A stretch of DNA of 64,000 nt from Liolophura sinensis. Taxonomy: Eukaryota; Mollusca; Polyplacophora; Chitonida; Chitonidae. A program made the position numbers and the translations under genes. Positions 23,040 to 33,900 of the stretch are shown in pieces (within the stretch, counting starts at the first letter, position 1; each line of letters starts with the position of its first letter). The notes under the pieces are model-generated. The model had not been told where the DNA came from, did not search any database, and was given only the letters and a program-made list of their open reading frames with translations. Location of the stretch: contig NC_088300.1 in NCBI RefSeq assembly GCF_032854445.1, positions 56,704,984 through 56,768,983 on the forward strand, written 5' to 3'.

Positions 23040-23290
23040 AGTTGTCACCTCCTCAGCATGAAGGGGATAGTGCAACGACTGATTGACCCGTATCAGTATA
23101 ATGGCTCGGGCGGATAGGCTTACTTGCCTTCGGTAAGTCGTCTCAGTGAAGCAAGCACTAGATAAAAGAGCGGTGGAAATCCGTCGTGCAACAAGGAGGC
23201 ACATTTCATACACCCTAAGGATTCCTTCGTCGTCACATGACTGAAAAATTGTTAAGTACGACGTTAAACCCCAAGCACTCACTGACTCAC
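23040..23290 (+). mobile_element. SINE, second mollusc family (near full length)
   Basis: Begins near GTTGTCACCTCCTCAGCATG, continues with GGGGATAGTGCAACGACTG and ATCAGTATAATGGCTCGGGC, and ends with GGAGGCACATTTCATACACC, CTAAGGATTCCTTCGTCGTC and GACGTTAAACCCCAAGCACT followed by CACTGACTCACTC. This 3' end is a familiar high-copy molluscan repeat. It lies at the right edge of the Polinton-like block. Confidence 0.8.
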
Positions 23291-24046
23291 TCTTCGAAAA
23301 AGTTCATTCCAGGAAACAAAGTAAGGAAAAATCGTCGTACATATGCCGGATTCCATGTGTATTGTTTTGTTCGACCGCCATTTATTTTGATGTCACATGA
23401 CCTCTTGTTGCCACGAAGAGGCGTGTCGTGGAAAAGTGAAATTGACGAATCCGGCTCCCATAGACAAGAGATAATCGAGTCAAAGTGGAAGACATCGGCA
23501 TTGACTACGATATAGAGCTATTGCCACGAAGGCTAAGTCAAATCCCCAGAACGGAAACTTAAGATAGGCCATTATTTCTTTTAACTTTATTCTATAGGCC
23601 TAAAACTTTTAGCTTCGCTAATTTTGACATTATCCAGATGAATCCAATAATATCTACCTATTTACATTCTGTTAGAAAGCAATACTTTTGATTTTTAAGA
23701 CCGTTCGTGAAGGCAACATTTCTGTTTTCATGGAGCAGAATATCAACAAGTTGAAGTAGCAGCAACTGACAAGAACGGTGAGCAGCTGACCTCCCAAGGA
23801 AGAAGCAAATCGCCTCAGGCAGACACGTCTGTTCGATTTGTACGACTGTGCGATGACGATGTCTTACAGCTGATTCTATTTTTACAACGAATTCTTTCTG
23901 TAGTAAAATGTAATATTCTTGTTATAAATATTAACGTATTGAACAATATATTAAATAAAGCAAACTTTGGACATGTCTATGGTATAAAAAAAAAGTCGGT
24001 ATGTAAATAAATTTTGTCTGTACTATATTATACTCCTCCATGTACT

Positions 24047-24050
<4 letters not shown>
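23291..24050. other. Intergenic DNA, no gene recognised
   Basis: No supported coding sequence or structured repeat; AT-rich toward the right, where the TA microsatellite begins. Confidence 0.4.

Positions 24051-24111
<61 letters not shown>
24051..24111. repeat. (TA)n microsatellite
   Basis: About thirty uninterrupted TA dinucleotides. The apparent open frame of alternating Tyr/Ile across it is an artefact. Confidence 0.98.
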
Positions 24112-24112
<1 letters not shown>

Positions 24113-24114
<2 letters not shown>

Positions 24115-25080
24115 CCATTTCTTTCAAGCGTGAAGAAGGGACCACCCTAACCAAAGAGCGTAATAAAGGAAAGGTAAGTCATGAAAGAGGTACGTGGAAC
24201 AGCGACATGTTCCTAACCAATCAACGACACAATAATTCAGCACAAAATTGGCTTCATAACTCAGACTTTGTGAAAGTTAAAACTGAGTCTCAACTCCCAA
24301 AGGAAATAATGACAAAATTTTCGAAAGCCATCGACCAGCCACTAAATTCATCAATTGACATAAATCATGACTCATTTCTAGTGGAAGTCTTTGTTTCTTT
24401 AACCAACAAAGGCTCACAAACTGGCTCATAGTTCAGATTGATACTAAACTTACAAAACAGTTCACTGATGCACCCTGCCTGTGCATACAGCACCTAGGTG
24501 GATTGCCACAAGCTCTTACACATAATTTAGAGAAAATAACATAAAAACCTGAAGAAAGTGATCCTCGGCTGATAATAAATTTTCTTATATCCTCTGATGC
24601 TTCAAGTAAAACACGTGTTAGTACAAAAGGAAATCATTTTGTACTTGCTGTTCACTTTGATAAACAGAACAAAACTTATTTATAGTGATCCTTTAGGAGG
24701 GAATATACCGGATGACTTTGGAGCTGAAAAACTGTGGCCATGAAATGCAAGGGTGCCATAACAGAATCTGTCATCTGTGCCATACAGCCATATCTATTTA
24801 AATTGATCTCAACATCAGTTTTTTCAAGTAATGATGAAACTTATAAAGTTAGCTATCTGCAGGACATTTCGAAATATTCATATTTCTTAAGACGCGTCAT
24901 TATCCAATGGATTTTTTTTTCAGAAGAAATAGACCTTTTTCTGATATTGAAGAAAATTGAAAGTCCACATGTCCAGAATGGTCAAAATACTGTCACAAAG
25001 AAAGAACACCCGGAAACTAAAAGCCCTAATCAAAAGATTCGCCCCAACGTTCCTGTTTGTATGAATGCAGTAAAGTAAAT
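24113..25080 (+). pseudogene. Decayed transposon-like coding region with a peptidase-like motif
   Basis: Open pieces at 24113-24431, about 24430-24720 and 24734-25078 lie in different frames and look like parts of one broken gene. Around 24630-24715 the reading is HFVLAVHFDKQNKTYL, then a stop, then SDPLGGNIPDDFG. This is the His...Asp (HF.L..H......Y.DPLG) arrangement of Ulp1/C48-like cysteine peptidases found in several DNA transposons. The partner Cys/Gln motif was not recognised. The call is tentative: the motif is short and the frame is interrupted right inside it. Confidence 0.35.
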
Positions 25081-25094
25081 GTAGAAGAGAAAAA

Positions 25095-25960
25095 ATGTAG
25101 TCTTGAGTTTGGCACAAGACTCATAGATTCGAACCGCAAATCACCCACAATTTGAAAGAAAAACAGCTTGTACTCAAAATTTTCTCAACTTCTTGCGAAT
25201 CAAATATTGTAAAACAAGTACCTTGCAATGAATTGCGTTCAAAGGATGTTAATGCATTGCATGAAATGAACTCATTTTTAGGAAGTCCAGAATGTATCCA
25301 AAAGTAAAAGACAGAATAGCCTCCTGTAGTGTTCAGTCCAAAGTAGCAAGTAAACCGAAACATACAAACAAGAACAAAACTGTCAAAAGCATAGTAACTG
25401 TAAAACAAAAGATAGGAAATCTGTCGGCCTTTAGCAGCCAACCTTCTTCATGTGCTGTCAGTAATGCTGGAACTCGTGGTGTTAAGAAAGCGAAATGCTC
25501 TCTAGAATTTCATAAAGGTATTCTTCAATACCTAAGACATAATCCACAGGTAAGCCATAAAGTTTCAGAGAAAAAAGTAGTTCTTAAACTTCTTCCGAAA
25601 GCGTGCAAATCTAGCATTGTTAAGAAAGTATCCTGTGATGTTACCTTAAGCAAAATAAACTCTTTTTTGCTAAATACAGAATGTATCCCAAAAATAAAGA
25701 CAAAATACACTCCGCTTGTATTTCTTAAAGCAGCTGTTTACTCCATGTGATGATGATGACCACGCGGAATGCACTACTCAGTTTGACAAAAGTATTTTGC
25801 AATACCTCAAGTGTAATCCACAGGTCAGCTACAAAGCCTCAGAGAAAAATTAGTTGTTAAACTATTTCCACAAGCAGGCAAATGTAGCATTGTTAAGAAA
25901 GTATCCTTTAGTGAAATGGGATTCAAGGATCTAACTGGCTTAGGCAAAATAAACTCCTTG
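25095..25960 (+). repeat. Three degenerate copies of a coding repeat
   Basis: Three units start AAATGTAGTCTTGAGTTTGG (25095), AAATGCTCTCTAGAATTTCA (25491) and at about 25765 (CACTACTCAGTTTGAC). Shared later words include CAATACCTAAGACATAATCC / CAATACCTCAAGTGTAATCC, CATTGTTAAGAAAGTATCCT in units two and three, and CCAGAATGTATCCAAAAG / ACAGAATGTATCCCAAAAAT in units one and two. Unit two is open and reads ILQYLRHNPQVSHKVSEKK and SSIVKKVS. Units one and three contain stops. It was a protein with an internal ~90-residue repeat that is now degenerate. Confidence 0.6.
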
Positions 25961-27177
25961 CAAAGCGCAGCGTGTGTAGATAATTACGACGTGACCAGAT
26001 TCGGTGGAATTCCAGGTGTACATTTCACTGTCTACTATATATATAGCGATTACACTGGCTTAATAACTTAATATTTCTACTACTACTCACCATATCAGTT
26101 TTGAGATCCTTTTATGATTAATTTACCTCGAACAGTATGTGAAAATGTGAAGTCGGAGTTTACCCAATCTACTGCCACCCCTACCAAATCAGGGGGTGGA
26201 TGGTGATGAACTGTTCCTTTGGGACTTGTTAACGTGTCACCTCGATTCTGGCCAGTGTTTATCGAGACTGCAGCAATAGAGGACGAGACGATGCTGATGA
26301 GATGTGTTATATATGTAACATGGACTGAACATTCCACCAATTTTGGTGTATTCTGTTTTTATCCAAGTAGTGAATGCCTCAAGCTCAAACAACTACATAG
26401 GCCTATTTACGACCTTGGAAATCAGTTATCTATGGAGATGTATATTATTTAATCTGACATGAACATACCACCAATTATAGTGATATTAGTTTTGATATCT
26501 AGTTTATTGTGCATTGCTTCCTTTTCACTATATTAGGACTGACAGATGTGAGAAGCTTACCCTGCCTTTCTTGTACCTGGAAGACGATAGAAGCACTCAA
26601 GGGTAATTTAACTTTTCGCGTTTCGTTTATTCAACTTGCGAGAAATATGGTTTGTTAATTTTACTGTAATAAAATGTTCATCTATAACTGTATTCCTAAT
26701 CTCTGCTTTCTATGAGTCTGTTATTTCTTTAAATCATTATACTATCTTACATTTATTATAGCACCCAGGAACTCAATGGGTTATTACAGTACCTTAAACT
26801 CTAATGTCATTTCTTCCTCTGGAATCTTATAATTCGAGATTTACTGGAGAATTTCCTACAATAACAATTATCTCGGGGGCTGGGCTCAACAATAGACAAA
26901 ATTATTTCATCACCTATCCACGAATAACAGAAATCTGATATCAAGGGTAGATCTACATTATGATGGGAGATGGATACATTCTCTTTACACATTGTAGTCG
27001 TTTCAAAACGGAAAAACCGTAACATACAAGATATTCATTACTAACTCAATTCTTTGATGTACGATTTAGTTCATGGCTTAATTATACAAATTTTAGATGG
27101 TACACGCATGCATGTAATTATTTGGATGTGTAAAGAGCTGTTTTATAGCTATGCGGTAAACTGAAATATGTAATTTG
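25961..27177. other. Intergenic DNA, no gene recognised
   Basis: Nothing supportable as coding. Short unsupported frames only. Confidence 0.4.
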
Positions 27178-27745
27178 TACCCTGTTCACATGGGCAGTTT
27201 AAATGAGAAAGTGTATTTGTGAACGCAAACCGAGGGGGGTTAATCTGGTTTATTTACCCAGCTATAGTATAAGCCAGTTTATGTAAATTGCCCTGTGAAC
27301 GGTTAAGTCAATCAAATGCCCAGAATCGCACATATGACGTCATTTTGCTATTACTACAAGAACTGGCTTTAATCAAACCATGTGAACGGACAAATTTCTA
27401 ACAATTTCTGTATTAAAAATCAGATTGTCCACATGGTCGTCTGCTTTATTTATTTATTTATTTATTTGATTGTTGTTTTTTACGCTGTGCTCAAGAATGT
27501 TTCGCTTATACGACGTCTGCCAGCAAGAAGATGGGAGGAACCATGGTTGTGTGAATGGGTAACATACGACGTCTGCCAGCATTATGATAGGAGGAAACCA
27601 TGACCGTGTAAATGTGTAACATACGACGTCTTCCAGCATTATGATGGGAGGAAACCATGGTCATGTGAAGACAAAACTGCCTTCGATGTTAACTGGTTTA
27701 GATTTGATCCGGATTAAATTTTGGTCATGTTTACGAAGCACTAAG
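27178..27745 (-). mobile_element. MITE-like repeat, copy 2, interrupted by a SINE fragment
   Basis: Reverse-orientation relative of the repeat at 583-968. Its left end reads TACCCTGTTCACATGGGCAG and its right part ends GATCCGGATTAAATTTTGGTC. A SINE tail fragment sits inside it at about 27444-27660, so the SINE insertion or its local duplication came later. Confidence 0.55.
27444..27660 (-). mobile_element. SINE tail fragment with local triplication
   Basis: After TTATTTGATTGTTGTTTTTTACGC and ATACGACGTCTGCCAGCA, the segment ACGACGTCTGCCAGCATTAT / GGAGGAAACCATG.. is repeated three times with spacers of about 50 nt. The copy is the tail portion of the first SINE family and shows local tandem duplication. 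Confidence 0.7.
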
Positions 27746-27990
27746 AAAAACAGAGGAAATATTCAACGTGGAACAAACGTCAAGAATGACGATGCCTGAC
27801 GTCGTTAGGTGTTAGCAATTATTATGTCAGAAACGTATTATATTTAGAACGCTGACGTTAACGGCATGACGTCACAAACGCTGCTTGTTTTCAACTGCGT
27901 GGAAACAACGTTATGTGAGACTATGAGGAAGTTTATTCATGTGCACACATTCTGTTCAAAGCCTTATCACTTAGTGAGAATAACTCAACG

Positions 27991-30900
27991 ATGGACAGAG
28001 TGACTTTACCGAAGGTTGTGCACAAGGTTCAGCTTGACGATGAACCTGATATAGTCCGTCGTGCCTCTATTCCAGCGGGTGAGACACTGCCAGCATGGGA
28101 ACACATTCCGCTGGATGCCAAATTCCCCATGATTCCGGCGCCTCGAGGTACTGTTGTGTTGGCTACAACTGAACTCTGTGAACCGGTAAGGAATGAATCG
28201 TACCTATTTCTGTAATGATTCACGTTCAATGATACCAACGTACTTTATTGTACGCTGACTGTCGAATCTGGTTACAATGAACAACTTAACAGGTAGGGGT
28301 GGAAAAGATAAACCTCTGTAGGCCTACATTGTGTAGGGTCTACATCTGTAGCCTACTGTAGCTTTCAGTAATTCTAGAGCACTTATGTCTTATAAATTGC
28401 AATTAACATCACAGCAATGTTTCCTATAATTCTCCGTCAGCATATAATTTTATGCACATTTTCCATAAGTGGTCGAGAATATTCGGAAATGACGTCATCG
28501 ATGAACATAGGCCTACTGGGAACGCAGGACCAGCTTATAGCGTTCCCAATCCCGTCTCTCCCACGCAGCAATGTTATTTTGACATCTACCACCGTTTACG
28601 TCAACACAGCCGGTCACTTTATTTCCGGACTGACCCCTTGGGTTTAAGGAAAAATGTAGTCTATAGCCATTTTTCACCTCAAGAAGAAAGCCAAGAAGCT
28701 TTTTAGTACTTATCATAGTACTTAGTACTTATTATTTGACCACATCTTAAACTCCATATTAAGGAGATTATAAGCCAAACTTTTTTTTCAGAAACACTAC
28801 ACTACTAACAAGCATGAGTTTGATCTTTCTGATCCGTACGCTTTAGTCATGTCTAATGACTACAGCGCTCTTCACGACCCTCATCTCAAGGCGCACTTCA
28901 GCTCCGTTTACATGCGCAAACATCTCATCCAGAATGGATTCATCACACCTGAGGGACAGGTTGTTTGCAACTTAAAAGAGTTTAATGACTACAGGCGTTA
29001 TTTAAGAAAACTTTGTCTACTGGAGTTGGCCAGACAAAAAAGACAAAAAGAGGTTAGTATCGGTAGCAAGTACGCTATCTCCTCCCTCGGTACGCTATAA
29101 ATATATATGGTGCGATTAGTATAATTGTGTAACACCTAATCATAACTCATGTATATATAAGGGGGCCACTTTCACAAAACAGCGTAAACCAATTTTACGT
29201 AACTTTTTCTCTTAAGTGACGTCACCTTATGATACTATAGCCTACACAACGCCTTTTACAAAATAGTTACGACAAATTTGCCTGACGAAGTTTTGTGAAA
29301 GTGGCCCCTGCACCATGCATAACAATTATACTTCAGAGGATGAACCAAAGAGCTCTAAAATTACAAACAAGACAAAAGCTTACGGAAAGTGACTCAAATA
29401 CAAATATGTATTTCTTTATTTGACTGGTGTTTTACGCAGTACTCAGGAATATTTCACTCATACGACGGTGGCCAGCATTATTGTTGGAGATAACCGGGTA
29501 GTACCCAGGGGAAACCCGCGACCATCCGCAGATTTCTGACAGACCTTCCCACCTACGGCCAGAGAGGATGCCAACATGAGCTGGGACTTTAACTCACAGT
29601 GACCGCACTGGTGAGAAGTTCCTGGGTCTTTGCGCCGCACTGGTGTGCTAACCCCCTCGGCCACGTAAAATACAAATAAATGCATAATCTAAATGCGTTT
29701 TTATCTGATCGCCACAAAAATCCGAGGAGTTTATATATTCCTGTGCAAAAAGGCTTAACCAAATTTTAGATTCGCGACGAGAGTTTGCTGATTCCTATGT
29801 TTTCTTGACGTCATAGAAACCAACGACGGACTCCACTGAGGACAAGAAAGCTGAAACAAAAGAGGTGAAGGATATTCAGGAGCTGCGCACGCGCATTCAG
29901 GGGCAGGAGAGTGCTCAACGGCAAAGGTATACTATGTCAGGGAGATGGATGACTCTTGCAGACAAGCCATCCATTACCATGTTTACCTTGAATGCTAATA
30001 CCAAACTAAACCTTGTGACCCATCGCCAAAGAACTATTGTACTGATATGTAAAGTACATGTTGTACATTCACATATGCAGAAGTAGTATGATTCATATGC
30101 ATATATATTACCTTGATAAGAAATTATACAAGTAATTGCTGATTCTACAAAGTCGAAAGTTGAGATTTGAAACCCTTTTTGAAGACGTATTTTAGATCGC
30201 TGGGTCTTGACAGTGCCACTTTCTGGATCTGGAGTTACAACCTTTAAAACGCCACAAATACCTTGTTCAGGCAAATGTATTTAAGATTAACATCTAGGGA
30301 CTATTAATAATTAAGCTAAGCATTTAATTCTGACTTTCATAAAAAAAAATTGAGCCATAGACTGGGCACCGCAAAGGGTAATATTTATCTGGCGATTGGT
30401 CAAGATATAATACGCAGACTAGTATCATGCAATACGCTTGCCTATTCCGTCGTCGGTTAACTAGAGCAAGCTATGCATATATTTGGTGTTGCAGACTGAT
30501 TCAGAGTATGGCCGATGTTGCCAGAAAAATAGAGAAACGCCACAGAAATATGGTACAACGTCAGATAGAACGAGAGAGAAAGAGGAAGCAGTATGAGGAG
30601 AAACGCCGCCAGATGCTCTCCCAGATACACACTTTGGTAAGTTGATTAGCCCATGTACATTTTGTATTGAAGGGCAGCGTCCACTACGCCAGTAGACTTT
30701 AGCGTCACACGGCTTGACTGCATGGGTCGATTCCACCAAACGATTTTTGACCTCAGTCAAAATTTAAAACCTCAATTTAATACGCAGTTTACTCTCTGAA
30801 AACTATACTGTGTCTATATAAGAGTGGTACACATGCAGGGTTGTGGCAAAAACGCACATCGTGGTTTGCTCAGTCGAACTTTCGTTGAAGACCACTTGTA

Positions 30901-33900
30901 TTCCGCCATTATGGTGTCCATGTCTTTACGTCACATGTGGGAAAGTGCGTCAGTAACTTACCAAATACGCCGGGCGCTCCGATTAATTCTCAATCCACAG
31001 AACTAACCACCATCGTAAGAGGAAGGAAACTCTAGGCTATGGCGTTAAGTAACAATCAAATAAATAAATACATAATGAAAATTCAAGGGCACCACGTGGA
31101 TACTAGAAATCGCATCATTTAAAGCGTAGAATATGACCCCTCTGACGTTATATTTTCAGGAAAAGACACGTAATATCCGCCTTATTGCAAAATGGGAGTT
31201 GGGTGAAAGGAAGAGACAAGAGCGTTTGGAAAGTATGAGGAAACAACAACTCAAGGAGCAACAACAACGGGTAAATGTTCATTCTTGTGGGTGGTTTTAC
31301 AATCAGTTGAAAATCTAGTTTGTAGTCTACATGTGTGACCCTGTATATACCTGATTTCTGTATTCTGATGTGACATCTCAAACGTTTGACCGTTCTCCTT
31401 CTAAGACAGGAATCGTATTGTTTTATATTTATTATGTTATATTTGTTGAGAAGAAATTTAGCCTTTATAATATGATTTTGCTTCAGGTTATCTCAAAGTG
31501 GAGACAAAGGCGACGCTTTCAAGAAAGCCAATTGGCTATTGAAGCTGAGAAGCGAGAGGAAATGGATCGCGAAAAACAGAAACGTGTGGAAAACAGGAAG
31601 AACAAAATGAAACGAGTCTGGGAGAAACAAGAAGGTACCAATCTCTGTCTAGGAATACATTTTAATGTCGAGCAGTTGTACATGGTACATTGAAGAATGT
31701 GGACGTGCACTCAAACGTTTCTATTTATATCCTGACTCGTCTAGTGAAACTGAAATAATAATTGACGTGTGGATATTGGAAGTTGTATTTCAACACTGAT
31801 GGATAAATAGAATGACCAAAAGTGCCACATTAGAGCGTGGCCAAGGAGGTCTGACAGACATATCCATATTTCTCCCACCTTATATTATAAACATGACAGC
31901 CATTATATATAAGTAAAATACCGTGATTTTGTGTAAAATACACATTCAAATTCTTTGACAGAGCCATATACTAGTATTTGCCAGAAAAGGCATATAAACT
32001 AAAAAAAAGATCTTCTTTACCATGTATCCTAATATATTTTTTTTCGCCGTCGTAGCTCTTTTGAAAAGTTTGCAAAACGAATCGTCAATGAAAAGAGATG
32101 CCTCTCGGAAGAAGTATGACCGGCGAATGTCGAGTGATGAACGAGGTAAAGATCAGCGCGAAATGTACGTGAATGAATAAGTTGTATTTTAAGGCGAATT
32201 CCATCTGGCATCTGAGGCAGTTATGTGGACAGAATTATGCTTTATTTATTTATTTGGTTGTTGCTTTACGACGTACTATTTATGCTTTGTAAGCTACAAC
32301 TAAAACGGACGAGTCATTGACTCGGCCCCGCCCCCCCTCCCACCCCTTCTGTACCTCTCCTGTGTACTTTTTTTTTGTTAACAGGACGTCGATCCAGCAG
32401 ATCTAATCTTACGTCGCCCTTTCAGAGCATGTGGGTCATAGAAAAGGTGCTGCGTAGGCTTAGCTTCCCGGATGTACCGCCTCGAGTTTTGGCTCAAGGT
32501 AAGATTTTTGAGTCTTCGAACGGATCATATAGTGGCAACACGAACTAAGTCAAAAGCGCACAAAGATTCATTGCGCGCAAACTACTATCACAAATCCATA
32601 ATGTCCCTACAGCACTTATGCACGTGGTGTACCAAGAGTTATGAAATGTATGAAGACATTATAGCCAATTCTGGACGGTTTGATCCACCTTTAACAGTAT
32701 TTGCCACGCGTCATGTTTCAGACCAAGGAGATGCACTGTGGGAATTCCTGGACGGCATTATCAACAATGCTGTGGAAATTTTAAAAGCAGAGGGGGTAAG
32801 TTCTTACTTATCACTCCCTTAACAAGTTCTCTTCACGACAACGATGGTTGTGTACTGGATTACTTACTTAAAGATCGATTTTCGTTTTTGTATTGACCTG
32901 TGAATCAATCAGTAAATCGACGAATTTGTCCTAATGTGTGCATTAACAGGGGGATCACGAGCTGGACATACTGAAGGAAGGGGCACAGACACTGGTGACG
33001 AAAACCCTAGACTGTCTAACTCAGGTGAGCCAAGTTGTATTGATATAACTTGTTATACACAAACGGGCATCGGGAATTCACTCTCCCATAAAACCAAACC
33101 GCCGTCACCTAAGTGAAAATTCTTGAGTGCTACGTTTAACTGTAATCCAATATACAAAGAAAACCTAGGCTAACTTATCCACAGGCTCTATATGTAATAA
33201 TGCGATCTCCGTTGCCAAGTGATAAGCGTGATGGAACAGTACGCTCTCATGAACCTTTCACTAATGCAATAGCTGTGAATCCAGTTCATGCTTGCTTTCC
33301 CTCCGGCCGTACGTGGGAAGGTCTGTCAGCAGCCTATGGATGGTCAAGGATTTCCCTCGGTCCCTGTCTGGTTTCCTCCGGAAATAAGTGAAATATTATA
33401 CTAAGAGCACGGCGTAATATGCCAATAAAATAATACTAAGATAAAATGAATATACATGTATGTAATATTGATGTAGAATGTCATAAAAAGGCATCAACAT
33501 ATGTTATGTGTTACAATGAATTAAATACTCGTATGCTTCATCTCGCCAGGAAAAGTTTCCAGAAGTAATAATTTGCTTTGGCGAACCATCATCAAAACAC
33601 TCCGAAGAGCATCCGCAGGACAGTGAGTATACCAGCAGAAATGCTCCTAGACATAATGTTTGTTGTGTTACGTTATCGTAACATCTAAACTCGAAAATCC
33701 CGTTTGAAGGTGAGAAGAGAATAGATATGAGATCTTGGATTGCACACGTGAAAACACCTACGTGTAATATATAGGATCAATACATTTACTACCTGTATTT
33801 ACAGTATTCCCAGATTATCGTCAAATTAACTTACCGGCCCAACGACTTGTTTCAGTAAAGGTTGCAACTCGCAGACCCTAAGTTACTAGTCATTAAAGCC

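Noticed and set aside
17375-23290. Direct repeats at the edges interpreted as LTRs of a retrotransposon
   Set aside because: The shared sequence is part of a SINE-like repeat whose right copy runs on to the normal SINE 3' end. No TG..CA ends, primer-binding site or gag-pol were seen between them.
24048-24110. Tyr/Ile repeat protein start
   Set aside because: It is a translated (TA)n microsatellite.
30824-31006. Short plus-strand frame between FSIP2 exons
   Set aside because: It lies wholly within an FSIP2 intron, has no supported splice sites and ends in a SINE remnant.
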